Source: Sitta carolinensis
Lineage: Eukaryota; Chordata; Aves; Passeriformes; Sittidae
Direction: 5' to 3'
Assembly: GCA_032173965.1 (NCBI GenBank)
Contig: CM063288.1
Location: 16,472,501 to 16,536,500 of the forward strand
DNA: 64,000 bases
The notes beneath the pieces are model-generated. The model saw nothing but the letters and a program-made list of their open reading frames with translations. It was not told where the DNA came from and searched no databases. Positions 50,250-64,000 of this stretch are shown piece after piece. Within the stretch, counting starts at the first letter, position 1. Every line of letters starts with the position of its first letter. The translations under genes and the position numbers were made by a program.

Positions 50250-50264
50250 AGCGCCCCCTAGCGC
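50250..50264 (-). promoter_or_regulatory. CTCF-like motif
   Basis: The plus strand AGCGCCCCCTAGCGC matches the reverse of the CTCF core (CCASYAGRKGGCRSY) at all but about two positions, including the invariant GCC and CCCT bases. It lies in unique CpG-rich DNA beside the minisatellite, about 9 kb upstream of RBMS1, where an insulator or promoter-looping site would be plausible. Occupancy is unknown. Confidence 0.4.
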
Positions 50265-52241
50265 CGCGGGGCGGGCCCCGGCCGGGCGGGGATCCGGCCG
50301 GACGCGCGGGGGGCTCGGTGCCGGCGAACGCCCGAGCGATGCCGTCAGCCCGACCCTGGGGAAACAGCATCTCACTCAGCCTTTTCATACCAGTTCTGTA
50401 ACGTTTGATGCTGCGAGGTGCCGGGGGCTCCTCGCTGCCGGGGTGCCATGAGGGCGATGCTCTCCCGCGGGAGATACGGAGCGCCCCGCACACCCCACGG
50501 TACGGCTCCCGGCCTGGCTCACCATCGGCCCCACTCACTAACAGAGCTATCAACGCGTTTCTTAGCATGATAAAGAGGTGAAGATATTCCTAGAAAACAT
50601 ATGCTCAATACAAAGTTCTTTTGCAAAATGTATGTATGAGCCAACTCAGCTGGGAGCACTAAAGCACATTTGTGTGTGTGATGTGTATTCTTGTAGGCAT
50701 AAATAAACGTGGACACCATCAACTCAAATGATGGGATCTGGTGGACTGTGGATTTAAAAGGCCTGCAAACAGGGAGGAGCTTTTTTCAAAACAGCATAGT
50801 TAAAATTAAAAGAAATTACACATTTGCAAGAAGAACGCTGATATTTGACTCCACCTTTCAGCTCAGCCTCTTCAGTTTATCAAAGGAAAAGATAAGACGG
50901 CTTCAGGCACAGTTGCTCACATAGCTGCTCACAGACAAGACTTTCATAATGATCTTTCTTCAGTCTGCCATTCAATCATGGCATGATTCAAACCCAGGAG
51001 TCAATTTTTATGTCTCAGTTTTTCCTTCCCTGTGTCTGTTCAGGAAGCTGAGAAAATTGCTTAGGAAGGATCACATCTTCTCATGAACAACATTTTTTTT
51101 ATTGCTAAAAGGTAAGCATTACACATCTTTCAACATGGGTCATTTGGCCTTGCCTTGTGTCTGATGATCCAATTCTTATGAATAATCCTTTTCATGGGTG
51201 TGAAAATCACCCAGGTACTTTTATTACACAACTGTTTTCATGCTGCTGTCCCTGCCCCTGTCTATCTCCCCATCTCTGATCTTTTCCTATAGGATTAGTT
51301 TAAACAGCTGAGGGATCATCTGTGCTATGATTCTTTGGATCTTAAAAATATAGATGTTTACAATTTATGGAAAAACGAATGAATAAGGTATCACTTTCAT
51401 CTAGAAAACTGGCCTAAGCAGACAACTTGTAAAGAGCTTATTCCTACAGAGGAAGCTGATGTGGTAGGCTTTGAACTCCATCCCTTTGGGAATAGACTGG
51501 CTACTATGAAGATGGAGCACAGGATCCCAGCAAGCTGTAGGTTTTTGTTTTATGCAACTAAGCTTGCATAGGATGATAAAAAAAATGGCTTTATTTCCTG
51601 TGTGTCACTTTGTTTTTATAATCTCCTCTGTTGCAGTAATGACTCTTTTCTCCAGGAAAAATACCACGAAGCTCTATTTTCTCTGGAGTTCTGCAGCTCT
51701 GGTGTTTGGTTTCTGAAAGTTATAGATGAAAAAGGTGGAGATAGGGGCAGACCTTATCTAGAAAGAACTGTTTTTCCCTTTCACGCTTTTCACCTATGAA
51801 TCTTTTCTTTCCCTTTTCACTTAAACATCCTCTCAAACACAAAACCACCTAAATTAGACCTATCTCTCTCTCAGGTGGAGAGATAAAACACTACTTTGTT
51901 GGTTTAGAAAAAGAAGTTGCAATATGTGCTCTCAGATAAATTATTTAATGATCTCACTACAAAGTCTCATCTTGCACACAAAGGTAAAAAAGCCCTACTC
52001 TAAAACACTGGATTGTCCTGCATTTTGCATAGCATAGAAGTCTATGAGAAAAAGATTCTTATAAGCCTTTTGGATAAACATTTTTACTTAGCACTAGTGT
52101 TCACAGTAATATTTTGCCATGGACTTCCAAATTCTTACAACCTTAAAAAAGGTTTCTTCCTTAAAAAAGGAAAAGGTTCCTTGAGCTGTTCATCCCTTTC
52201 TCAGTAGCTGTGCACTCACAACAAGTGGAAATGTTATTCGT

Positions 52242-52282
52242 AAAAAAAAAAAAAAAAAAAAAAAAAAAGAGAGAGCGAGAGA
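52242..52282. repeat. 27-A homopolymer with GA-rich tail
   Basis: Twenty-seven A residues (52242-52268) are followed by GAGAGAGCGAGAGAA. Upstream sequence shows no AATAAA or recognisable gene, so a retroposed tail is not supported. Confidence 0.9.
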
Positions 52283-53730
52283 ATAAGGAGAGCTATGCAG
52301 TGGTAATTAGGTGATTTTCTTTCCAAACCGTCATATTTGACAGTTCTGTTTTACACTTATGGAAGATTCTCAACAGTGTCTCACCTCACCCTAACTGGCT
52401 TGCAAATGACCTACCTCAGTTACACCATAAAGAGTTAGCAAACTCAGCCTAAACTGTGACTTCCCAAGATGCTTATATCATGGTTATTCCAGGAAATTAA
52501 TTGGAATACATTGGATAAAAATTGCAAAGAAGCTGGAGAGCTGTGGTTGTCCCACTGAAAGAATAAATAAGAACAGGAGTTTAGTCTTCAAGGACAGCCA
52601 ACAATTCAAAAGGACAAACTGGCATCATTTTAGGCACAGTGCTAATGGTAGGCAAACATAAAAAACCCTAGATCAGTTAGCATTTAGAATCCAGAAAGCT
52701 CAGTGGCTTTGTTGAACAGCTTTGGACCATGAAACTTGTGAAATTTCTGCAGGGGTGTTAGCACTTCCTGGCTTTGGCAAGGCAGGAAGCATTGCACAAA
52801 ACAGCCCTTATCAGGGTATTTTGGTGCTGTCAGTCCCAGTGCCAACAAAGCCCAAGAAGTCTCAGGCAATTATAAATGCTAACACACAAAAGAAAAGAAG
52901 TGAAAGTCTGAATATAAAGAAAGTGTAAACTTAGAATACTTTTTAAAAACTTAAATCAACACAAGTCTAAGAAGAAGAATTAATGCGTTTCCCCTTAATT
53001 TCAATAGTGTCATGCATTAAACTGTGAAACAGCAGGGAAATACTTGCCTTGTAAATATTTTAGCAGAAAACATGCTTAAAATACTTGGTCTTAGAGAAAA
53101 TAATCCAGAACTATGTACATTACAAAGCAAACATTAATAAAAACATGTAGGGTATGATAATAGTAAGGAACTAATTGATCTCCCAGTTACACTGTCATTA
53201 TGATTTGATACATATTAATGATGATTTGTATAAGATGCTTTATTTTTTCCTTCAAAAGGATTACAATCTAAACTAACACAGACCCAGAACAGATGGTATA
53301 AATGGGGAATGTAAAAGTAGAGAACAATAGACAAGCCCAATCTACATATATTCCATCTGTTTATAATTAATGCTTTCATCACATTTTGTTTGAGATAAAA
53401 ATTAATATCTCCACCTGGTCATGAGAGAAGTACATGGATAGAGGGCAAAAATGCTGACTCTGTGGTCTGCTTTCTTTCAGCAAAAAAATATTCCCAGGCA
53501 TCCTCATAAGAGTAGAAGCAGGTAAAGAGCTGATAGGATGAAAGGTCAGTCATTCTCCAGAGCATTATGCCCACCAGCCCACTAGAAATTTTAAGTACAA
53601 TTCAATGAAAATGTAAAAGAATTAATTACAGTGATTTATCCACCACACCTGAATCTTTCTGAACAGGGACAGTGCATCATGTACTCTTTCAAGAAGGGAG
53701 ATAAATTTATGCTAAAACCTTACTTACTTC

Positions 53731-53754
53731 TTTTTTTTTTTTTTTTTTTTTTTT
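53731..53754. repeat. 24-T homopolymer
   Basis: Twenty-four T residues follow TTACTTACTTC. On the minus strand this is a poly-A preceded by a 63-codon open frame ending AAAATGTAA, but no AATAAA is near and the protein is unrecognised, so a processed pseudogene is only a remote possibility. Confidence 0.9.
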
Positions 53755-56700
53755 CTCTTACATTTTAGCTTGCAACAGCTCTTCAGTGGTGAAAAGCCTT
53801 ATAGTTATGAGGCATGAATCTCTCTTTAGAGTTGTGGAGGGCCCTTTCAACAGCATGTGAGCGTTCAGCGCTGGAAAGTACTTCACCTTGGCTTTGGCTG
53901 AAGGCAAAATCCAGAATAACTCAAAGTTAGTGTGTCCACACCAGAACATTTGAGATAAATGAGACTAAGTGACACAGAGAGCATAAACCTTGTAAAGCTC
54001 CTCTGCCTCTTCATTCAAGCTGCATAATACATGTTCTCCTATTATAGCTGTCCTTGGTTCACTGCTTCCTTACTAACAGAAACTGTGCAGTGACACTTCC
54101 CAAAGGCCCTGGAGCAGAGTAGGATTTGCAGCACACTAGGAAAGCAGGCACACATGCTTTCATACATGGGACATACCGAAATATAAATTCATTAAAACAG
54201 GAAAAATTGAAGCCATGAAGTCCACATCAACACAGAGATCTCTATACAGATAGAATGTGAAACAAAGAAAATCTGTGTCCTTCTGCAAAGTGGAAGAATT
54301 TGAGAGTGATGAGATAGAAAGAAAATGGGCAAAACAGAGAAGTTTTTCAAAGCCATTTCATTATTGCATATATTTGAATAAAATCCAAATAAAATTCAAA
54401 GTATTCCATGAACAGCATACCGACCAAAGTTTGATTACCTGTGTGTTTATGCATTGGAAAACTCTCATCACCAGCTACCCACTTCATGTGCCTTACGACT
54501 GCACAAGTCCTGTGACAAAGCCAGTTCCTACTGTGTTCCCAGGCATTCTCATTCCCTGACACTACCTCCACAGCACTCCTCTGCCTCCATCTACTGCTTC
54601 ACCCACAGGCAGCAGATCCACACACTGGTTTCTAGTCAAGAAAGTGCTTGCTGGCCAGGCAACTTTTGTTGATTGACTGGTGCCAGTCTGACAGCACTGA
54701 TCACCGCTGAGCTCATCACGCAGCCTCTCCCTTCCTTGGGGACACTGCTTGGTGTGTCTTTCCTTCTCCCTTTCTAGTCATCTGATTTTCACAAAACCTG
54801 CTGGAATTTGATGGCTGAGATTTCTGCCTTTCTGCCTAATTTCAAGTAATCTTCCACAGTTTCAGCACCAGGGTTGAGAATTAGATGCACACAGAACACA
54901 ACTTCAGAACGTTGTTTCTAGATGACAGCCAAGCTCTTAGAAAGGCACGGAAAAGCTCTTCAGAGAAAATGTTGCTCACCAGCACAGGTACCAAACAAGA
55001 ATCATGGGATCAGTACTGATCAGTGGTCCATGACCACTCAAGTATATTGTAAAACAATAGTAGTGTAGCTGTACTGGACATATAGCTATTATATAGTCTG
55101 TGGTAAATTCTTATAGGTGAATAGTGATACTATGAATTATTTTCTGTATATTCTGACAGGTCTTCTACAGAGTAATCTCATGACAATGAACCTCCATTGT
55201 TAGTTACCACATCTATTTTAATTCAGTGCAATAGCTCAGCTTCAGCATAACCCAGCAACGAGCTCAACTGATGAAGTCAAACTGAAAAAAATGTACTTTT
55301 TGAGCGAGTTAGTTCTAACATCTCTCTGAATAGGATTTAGATCAGTGAATCTTTATAATTCTGCCATTTGGTCTTGTGTTTGCTGTGGGTTCTGTGAGCA
55401 TTTGTGCCTCCAGAGAACTTTCCCATGTCTCCATTAGTTGTTCTGCAGTAGCTCTATTAGATAAAGCAAATTGATGAACCCAAATTAGAAAAAGATATAT
55501 TTTTCGAAATAAGATCTATCCTTCTTCTCATTCATTCCTCAGCTCTTTGCAAGTATTCCTAGCTACAGTATCTTAGTTATGGTGTTTATAAAGGATGAGT
55601 GATCCCTTAGAATCTTAATGAGATCTGCAGTAACCAGAGAAAGTGAAATGATAATCAAAGTCAGGGTGGAGTTACGATTACATTCTAACACCAGCATTTT
55701 CACAAGAGAAAGGCCATTCTAACTTATACCTAGGATGGATTTTTTTTTTTTTGAGACACTTAAAGAGCTAAAAAAATAGATAAGATGGGAATAATTAAGC
55801 AGTTCTTAAGAAATCTTTTGAGATACTAAGTAGGATACCGGTCTAAAAATTCTGCAATCTTGGTAGAGGTAGAAGAGCAAGTATTACAGCTCTTCAAAGG
55901 ACATACAAGAAAAGGCTGTGGGATGTCAGTTTGTGAGGAAAGATGATAGTAACAATTTTTTATAGCAAGAACAGAGATGGTGGTGGACAAAAATGTTCCC
56001 ACACATCTTCACTTGCAATGAGCTTTTGAGTGTTGAAGAATAATGGGTAGGCTTTTATTCTCTAGAAAATTTTAAAGGTTTTTTAATTTCATTTTCCTTC
56101 AGGGAAACAGGTTGAAGAAGAGAACCTGACAAAAAATTTACATTGATTTGTCAGCAAAAATTGAAATTTGTTTTGGATTCTTTTTGTCCCATTTATGATA
56201 CATATAGGGAAATCATTAAAAATATTTTTGGCTTTGAGTAACAATTCACAAAAACAGGAGTTTTCTTCTAAAACATACTGTATCAGCGGTGTCAATGTAA
56301 GCAGAGCACTGAATCCATGTCCCATTTACTTTTGGGAAATTGTGCATAAGCTGCTAAAGATGCAGACAACGTGTTCTGAACAGGTATTTAGTGGGTAATA
56401 CCAAAGTAGAAAAAAATGAAGCTTGTGCTGGTATACCAAACTTATCTCCCAGTAGAATAAATAAGATAATTTTAAGAAATTAAATATAGCCATCAAGTTA
56501 GTTAGAAAAGGTATAGAAAGCAAGGATGAAGATTATAGAAGACTAGTGAAGAGATAGATCTGAGAACCCCTGTAAACTTTATGTCACAGAAATGCACAAG
56601 ACAGAGCACAGCAATCATAAAATTTCCAAAACTTATGCTCTAGGAATATAGTAGGGCATCAGTCTTTAGACACTGACATAAATTTGGAGTTCTGTTAGGA

Positions 56701-57207
56701 ATTCCAGGTGATTACATATGATCGCTAAATATTTATGAGAATGCATTAGTGTTCAGAAGAGATTAACTGATTTCCTGCTGGGGCATTGGGAGCCTTTGGT
56801 GGTCAAATTTTTAAAAATCAAGTTGTTTATTTTGATTTTAAGGACTGTGAACTCAACAGCTAGTTCAGAGTTTGACCAGATGGGTAAATTGATTATATAA
56901 TTGTGATGAAATTTCAGAGTGTATCCTTTACACCTGGTTATGCCATAGGAAATAAATCGCTAAATGAATGGAATATCCTGGTTTTCTTTTTTAATTTTAT
57001 TTCCTTGACATGATATTAGATAAGAATTTGAAAATCTAGATAGAAATGAAAAATCCCTTTCTCAGTGCCTGGTCTTACTGACTTTTTAGCAAAAATATGA
57101 TTAAATATTTATGATGTTGATACTAAGATTTTGAATTAATACTAAAATATTTACTTCATAATTTATTTTTCTTTGTGCTGACAGCTGCTTTGTGCTATCA
57201 GTGATGA

Positions 57208-57300
57208 AATCACATAGTATAGAAAAGGAGAGGCCTTTTAGATCATCTCCTGCATCTGCTTCCCTCCTCCAAAACCAAATAGCTCCTCCCTACTTGGAAT
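57208..57300 (-). mobile_element. Old CR1 3' end, minus strand
   Basis: AATCACATAGTATAGAAAAG, then GGCCTTTTAGATCATCTCCT and CTTCCCTCCTCCAAAA, follow the reverse complement of a CR1 3' UTR (AATCACAGAATCATAGAAT, GGACCTTAAAGATCATCT, CCAACCCCCC). It is strongly diverged and short; an L3-type CR1 relative would look alike. Confidence 0.55.
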
Positions 57301-60300
57301 TTTCAAAATGGCCCCTATGTTTAGGTTTATCAACCTGAATTCCCTGATTTTCATGACTATGGTTTACAATAACAAAAGCTTCCATAAGAAAAGCAACAGA
57401 GCATGTACCTTGCAAAGCTATTAAAAACATCATCATCATTAAAACTTTTTACAACCATTTTGTTTTCCCAAAGGTTAGAACCAGCAACAGCATAAAGACA
57501 TAATTGCTGAGTGACAGTGGAACAAATTCAACCAAATTTCATTATGCTAATGTTATGCAATATTACTTTGTACATATATTTATTAATATGAGAGACCTTT
57601 CCTTTTTTTTACCTCAGACCACTTTCATCAAATTCTTGGTGGAAATGCTGTCATTTCTGAAAGGAATTGTCTACATGGTATTGCATGACGCTATGTGTCT
57701 CTAAATGCTTATTTCCCCCCCCCCCTTTACCTATTATGCTTGTCACAGGACTCTCTAGCCTGAAATCAGCATAAATGAGTGTGGCTGGCACTGTGTGCAT
57801 GCACAGTCACACAGCCTCATCTGTGAATCTGCAGCAATTAATTATATTTATAGTGAAATATCTGCACAACATTTGCATGTATGAATTATGTATTGAGGAA
57901 AAAGCAGTGCACTATGGTTTATGCATTTTTGTTCTCATGAGAGCCCCTTTGTATCTGTAATATATGCTATGAAGCAAACCAGATTTTTATTAATTTGTCT
58001 ATCATCTTAATGATGACATATAATTTTAAATAAAGACATTACTTTTAGAAGCATTTTTCAAATAGCTATTTATAACGATTTTACCGTTAAATTTTCAAAT
58101 AAATTGTCCATTACTCTTTAATGTATTTTTTTCTTTAACATTAAGTTCTTCTAGCAAACACCAAGGAAAAAAAAGTGAATTATCAATGAGCACAGGCCAG
58201 AGTTAAAGGCAATGAAGTATGCATGAAATGTAAGCGTGATGTGATTATCCCTCTTATTATGGTTATTACAATACATAATGAGCAGTGTCAGTCTGTTATC
58301 TTATCATTTTATTATTTTGTGGATTCACCCAAGAGTAAAATGTAAATGTGGTAACAGAAGTAATGAGTCAATGGGCTGGGAAGCATGATAAAGAAATAAT
58401 AAGAAGGTAGTATGCTGCAAAGACTATTCTGAGCTAGACTAATTGTATGCTCTGAAATTAATTATCTGCTAGAAATATGACAGGTGGCTAAGTTAGCTGT
58501 GAAAGAAAACAGGATGGAATATTCAGAAAAACTTTTTTTTTTGCTGAAGAACTTTTGGAGTCAATATTGAATTAAAGAATCGTACACTAAAATTAATCTG
58601 CTTGAGGCGCCAGTTAAAAACTTATTCTTATTTTTCCCATACTGTCCTAAATAGAGGTGAACCAAATACTGCCTTTAATTTTTCATGATTTAGTGCCTGC
58701 ATATGAGTGACTAACTTTTACTTCCAGTGTACATAATTTTTTTTTCCAAAAAGCAAGAAAAATATCTAAGAAATAACAAGAAATCAGATAGTTTCTTTTT
58801 CAAAATGGTATAACATACAGTAGCTGCAAAAAAACCCATAAATAAATTTATTTAAACCCCAGTTTCTTTAATGACAGGGGCAGAATTTATTGCAGCTGTC
58901 TCACGGTGTGACTATTACATATACTCCATGTGCCTGTTTGCTTGGATAGAGTTTTGCAGCCTGCAGAAAGATTCTGAATATTAAAGCTGAAATTATTTAA
59001 ATTAAATCTTCTGTGAATATTGCTCTCTAATTATCCTAGTTGTTTACAGTTACCACGGAATTTTCACAGATTAATACAAACCATTAAAAACTAATAATTA
59101 TTATAACACTTGAGGAGAATTCTAAGATGAGATTGTTTTTCTTACAAAATCACCGTCAGCATAGCCACACACTCCAGTATTCCTTAATTTATTTTGCTGT
59201 AGAACAGTACTCAGCCTGGAATTATCTTAGTTAGAGAGGAGGAGGGGATTATATTATTCTTCAAGGTTCTGTTGCAGCAAACATATTAACATTCATTGAC
59301 CTTGCAGTGGTAATTTGTACTGATGAACATCATTATATGACTGGTATATTAAAGCAACTTATTAGAGTTAGGAAGCATCCTATGCTATTCAGAGACACTA
59401 TTACCATTTGAGATGTGGCTGTCATGGAGTCTTTACATACAGGAGATATTTGGAACAGTGGAAAACTACCAGAATAGCCTGGCTAAGCCATCAAGTTATT
59501 GTAGCTCACAGCTCAACCTTTAAAAATCAGATCGTATGAAAAATTCACATTGATACCTTTCTGATTAATAAATATCCCATCTTTCCAGTTTTAACCACAG
59601 AACTACCTTCTATTAGTGGATGAGTAAAAATTAAATGGTATAGTGAATGAGAAATACATGTTCGGGAGTACAGAGTCACTCTCCGTTCTGACCATGGAGA
59701 CGCTGGCCGAAAATAGAACTGTGATTGCAGTATTCTAAATAGAGAGTCACCCTGCAAGCTCTTCTTAGGAGGTGCAACACATCTCATTACCACATTTTGG
59801 AAGAAATATGTTCTTAACAGTGGATTTTCTTCTTGTATTGAGGCCATGAATATAATTACCACTTGATAATTTACAGTGTGCCAACTGTTTTACTGCATCT
59901 AGTAAGCAATAAAGCACTAAAGGAACATGAAGTTTGTGGCACCTGCAACTCATTAAAAGGGCACTATCAGAAACAAAGTGTTTAGTTATCATGTAGTGTT
60001 TGGCTATACACAAGCAGCACTTAGGATTAATTTATGGATTCTTACATAAAGGACCACTGGCAACATAAGATGTTCAAGGAGTATATGTTCAGAACACAGA
60101 ATACAGGAAGCCATACCAATTTATGAAGGGAAATTAATTTTCTTCAAAAGTAGAGCATAACATCTCTGTCCATAGGAAGTTATTTTTCCTTATAGTCTTC
60201 TCTGTATTCTCTCTTGCCTCTCATGTTCTGAACACACTTCTACTAATAAAAGTGTTTACTATGTAACCACATATGAGAACATTTCAAATTAATAATTCCA

Positions 60301-63300
60301 CTAATTAAATAAACAGGTACATAAAACCAGACCTCAACTTTTATTTCTTAACATAAATAAAGTTTCCCTAGGATGAAGCAGTTATTTAGCGAAACCCATA
60401 CAAAGAGAGGTGCAATGGTCACCTGTGTGTCACCAGCTCCTGTGGGTACAGGGGCCATGAGTAGCTGCTCCCACATGGGCAATCGAGCATCCCTGACACC
60501 CCCATTGTGTGCAGAGCACGGATACCAGAGCAGTCACAGCTGCACTGCAAACACATCCACTGAGGCTTAGTCCTGCGTGCTCCAGGACTGCCTGAGAAGT
60601 TACTCAGGGAATTCACAGAGCCTGCTCCTGGTTGTCCTGTTCATTTGAGGCAACTCCTGCACTTGCAGAGGATGGGCTGAGAATTGCATAAATTGAGCTG
60701 GGTATAAAGCAGGAGAGGGATGCTTGAGGAATGGTATCTTTGTAGGGTGAGCTACCTTCTCCAAGACTATCCTGTTGGCACTCACAATGTGCACAAGGAG
60801 CTGCAGGATACAAAATGCAGCAGAATACCAGAGAGTGTATGGAGGTAAAGAGGGAAGAAAATTTGGAGGAATGAATCTGGTGACACTGAGACTGGGTGAA
60901 TAAGTGGAAATAACTGAAAGACTGGTTGTGTTAAGGTCAAAAATTTTAAAAGAAAAATAGAGGAGGTCTATTGGAGGGAATTGGTTGATTGGGAGAAAAT
61001 GATCTCAAGATAGAACTGACCAAAAAAGGATTACTTCAGTAAGTAAGCTGAAAAAGGAAAGCAATTGAACAGTTCAGAAATGTTTGGTAACAGCCTGGAT
61101 TATAGGCCACTCAGCCTACACATCCAGTCAGAATATTGAGATAAGACTGACTGGACAAGTAGACTGAGACCTGTAGTGAGCTAGGCTCAATGTCAGGTGA
61201 AGGCTGAAAATGAGATCTGAAGGGGAGATGGTGAGGTAAAGTAAAGAAAGATGTGAAGGAAGAGGCAGAAGAAACCAGACCAAAAATAAGAATGAAGAAA
61301 CTAAAAAGGGAGGAGAGAGGTGAGGCAAAAGAACATCAAATGATGCAGGTTTCCAGCTGGCTAGGAAACTGTGGGATTAATGCCAGGAAGCAACACTAGG
61401 AAAGATAGGTCTCTCTGAGAGATGTACTCTGTCAAAGTACATCACGATGGATCAAAGAGATTGGAATAGCAGTAGAGATCATCGAGTATATGTGTTTGCT
61501 GTTCTGCCTGTCACCCGTTACTGCATGCTGCATGCCAGAGTTGGTATGAACCCAAATGTTTTAAAATCTCACCATTTCTCTCTTCTTAGCAACACCTGTA
61601 AATCCTGCTGAGCTACTCTCCCACCCTCTGCTTTCCCTTCACCATCCAGTGGAGAGTCCTGCTACCGCTATGCCAGCTGAAGCAACTGAGCAGCGCATCA
61701 CAAACTTCAGTCTTGTAATGACCCATGTACACAGTGAGCCTCTGGACTTTTATGAAGAAAGCAACACTAATGTGAATCATTAGAAACATCCAGTAATGTG
61801 GAAGATATTAAGTCTTATGGCTACTGCCTGTAGATAGTTTGTTCATGATTCACAGTTGCTCATACTGAATGAGTCATCCTAAAGTGGATAATCAGCAATC
61901 TTTCAGCCATTTTAATTTTCCAACAGCAAGGACTTAGTAGGCTTAAATTAATGAGAGGCTTTAAAAAGCAGCTGAGAGAAGAGAATTCTGTTTTTATAGA
62001 GATCAATGTAAGTAGAAATTAATCTTTTTAAGAATTAAGTAACTCACTGGTGAATGCTTTTCTATGCTTTCTACTGAGAAAGCAGTTAGGTCTCCCTTTT
62101 CAGAATGAGGGACTCAGTTTACAGCAACTGCTTTGTACTTCAGCATTCGATGTAGGCATGTAGTACATGGAAAGTAGCAATTAGAGTTAAGTGAAAAAAG
62201 AAGAGACCCATATTTGTTACTCATGGTTGAAAACTGATCCAATTAAAGTCTGTTAAATTGACCCATTTTACACTAGGCTAACCCTGAATAGGGCACTGGA
62301 TAGAGTTTTTGGATGTGTGCCAGAGGAGGGACCATTGAATACACACTTTCACATAGGAAGTGGCAAATATCCTGTAATAGGATGGAATAGTATCAGGACC
62401 AGATTTCCAAGAAAGTTTGAAACATAGCCCCCTAGCCTTACAGTAGTCAGGGAACACTGTTTTTTCCTCCTTGCACATTCACTGCACAGCGCAAAATATT
62501 TTTGCATTTGTGAAAATATATGCAAATCCTTACCTGAAACTACTTCCTACTAATAAATTATTCTAGTTGTGCTTCTTCCCACACTTTTGTTCCTTTGTCC
62601 TTCTTATCATGAGGCAATTGTAAGAGAAAAGCAAAGAAGAATAGATTGTTAATTATAACAGACTGATTACTATGGAGATGTGTTAGCATCAACACAGAGC
62701 TGATCACAATCAGAAAGTCCTTTCTATGGATGTTCTGTGAGTTTTGTAAAAATAATTACAAAATCAAAATGAAAAGAACACAATTTATTTTTAAAATTAT
62801 CATCAATATACTGGATAAAGAATGAATATACTGGATCAATAATCTGTAAAACTTGTCTTAAAAGAAAACAACCAATTTTCAGATTTTTTTTTCCCTGCTG
62901 CAATTTCTAAGAATATAATAAAGAAATAAGCCTTTCCCCCTCACTCTTGTGTACAGTCCTATCTCAATCCTTTTAAGTACTGAGAGAAAAGTCATTATTA
63001 TAGAACGACAAGGCATCTTCTGAGTTTTTTAATTGCACCTGGTGAAGCAAGGACAGATCTGACTCCCAAAGTAGTGATTCGGCATTTAACTCAGTGAGCC
63101 AAATGCAGTCTTTGTGACTCATGGATCTTTAGCAGGGTTGTAGTGGGAATTATTCTGTTCCAATAGACTTAGCTGTTTCTTCAGAATGCCACCTACTTTT
63201 ATAATTTTAATTAATATTCCAAGGCTAACCTCCAACTCTCAGCCCTCAAGCACTTTCTATTTAATTCATCATTTATTGCTGTTGCAATCTCTCTTTTGAC

Positions 63301-64000
63301 GTAGTCCATTGTTCAGTTACTGTTCTCAACAATGTTTTATAAATTGCCCAATTTCCTAAATAGCAGCGATCATTTTTCTGAGTTACACCTTAAAGGAGAA
63401 GCCATCATACAGAAGCATTTTCCACCTTTTTGTTGACAAAAAGGAATGGAATTTCTCTCCTTTATGGACAAAAAGCATATTTGAGGTTTCTTCCAAATAT
63501 TGCACCAAGAAGTTGCAATGCAGCTGTTTAAGTAGGAATAGGATTTTTCTGTTATCACAGCAGTGAATCAACTGTTTGTAATATTTGCTTCATAGCAGCA
63601 GAGAACTCTGGTTGGATTATAAGAAACTTATCATTGAGGAAAGCAAGGCAACAACAAAGCTCAGAGCAGGAGAAGGAGATTGCTATTTCAGTGACACAGT
63701 TTGGAATAATTATTTTCTAATTCCACTGTTAATTTCCTTAACTTTATAATTTTGGAGCAGAAGAACCAGTTTTCACTTTTTGGAGGTTGAATGTCATGCC
63801 CAAAGCCCTCAACTTTATTGTGCTTTATAAAGACGAAACCTGAACTTTTTTGAGATCCATGCGAAAAAAAATCCCTATCACTGTGTAGGTACATGAATAT
63901 TTGCTTCATGTCAGAGCTTGGCTTTGCCAATTTCCAGGTGCAGGGAGCCACAGGATAAAGCACTATAAAAGTCCATAAATCTTTGCTGATATTTAGATAA
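57301..64000. other. Flanking DNA, no gene recognised
   Basis: AT-rich unique sequence. An 11-C run lies at 57715-57725. The stretch at about 57780-58550 is free of recognisable repeats and contains several homeobox-like TAATTA sites, so it could include conserved non-coding DNA. A slightly GC-richer block at 60370-60830 holds short open frames on both strands without family resemblance. Nothing resembling a TANK exon was seen. Confidence 0.5.

Larger units (their letters stand above)
49735..50520. promoter_or_regulatory. CpG island upstream of RBMS1
   Basis: A CpG-dense island about 8-9 kb upstream of RBMS1. The left two-thirds is a tandem repeat; the right third (50215-50520) is unique and CpG-rich and holds a CTCF-like site. 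The island could mark a distal regulatory element, an unannotated promoter, or only the composition of the repeat. No recognisable exon lies in it. Confidence 0.45.
50521..57207. other. Flanking DNA, no gene recognised
   Basis: AT-rich unique sequence with homopolymer tracts listed separately. An 18-bp duplication (CCTTAAAAAAGG at 52141 and 52159) is present. A GC-elevated stretch at 54530-54790 has short open frames without family resemblance. A 13-T run lies at 55740. Confidence 0.5.

Noticed and set aside
49399..50568. Minus-strand 389-codon frame and plus-strand 283-codon frame
   Set aside because: Both read through the A/B minisatellite and the antisense or sense of a CR1 tail; no domain, and opposite-strand frames are equally long.
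53731..53949. Possible processed pseudogene on the minus strand with a poly-A of 24
   Set aside because: No AATAAA near the tract, an unrecognised 63-codon frame and no visible target-site duplication.

Overview
The window looks like avian nuclear DNA: AT-rich, gene-poor and vertebrate. The main evidence is several CR1 LINE 3' ends, two of them ending in the bird-typical ATTCTGTG-type tail. The CR1 tail style suggests a neoavian bird, possibly a passerine, but the species cannot be fixed from sequence alone. Only one protein-coding exon is recognisable. It is the first coding exon of RBMS1 (an RNA/ssDNA-binding protein of the MSSP family) on the minus strand at 41302-41375, inside a CpG island at about 40760-41960.

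Layout. Positions 1-41301 lie downstream of that exon's splice donor on the minus strand. They are inferred to be the 5' part of RBMS1 intron 1, because no second RBMS1 exon (RRM domains or the Pro/Ser/Asn linker) was found. This stretch holds a GC-rich minisatellite inside a second CpG island (7205-8240), a tRNA-derived SINE-like relic (about 9340-9560), a (TA)n/(CA)n microsatellite (about 10.8 kb), a CR1 copy (20893-21626), an AT-rich 39-bp tandem repeat (about 30.7 kb) and a nested cluster of CR1 pieces (31375-32570). Positions 41961-64000 are inferred to be 5' flanking or intergenic DNA; in other vertebrates TANK lies on this side of RBMS1. This part holds a CR1 end (49385-49686) abutting a second GC minisatellite and CpG island (49735-50520) with a CTCF-like motif, plus an old reverse CR1 end (57208-57300).

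The most notable point is a one-base frameshift in the RBMS1 first exon as written: MGKVWKQQMYPQY and YYYPQYLQAK are in different frames. It is either a sequence or assembly error in a GC-rich exon or a real lesion. The long open frames over the two GC minisatellites are compositional artefacts. No operon, CRISPR array, phage or other prokaryotic system is present, and I found no clear previously undescribed system. The candidates worth checking are the frameshift, the two GC minisatellites and their CpG islands, and the CTCF-like and YY1-like motifs.
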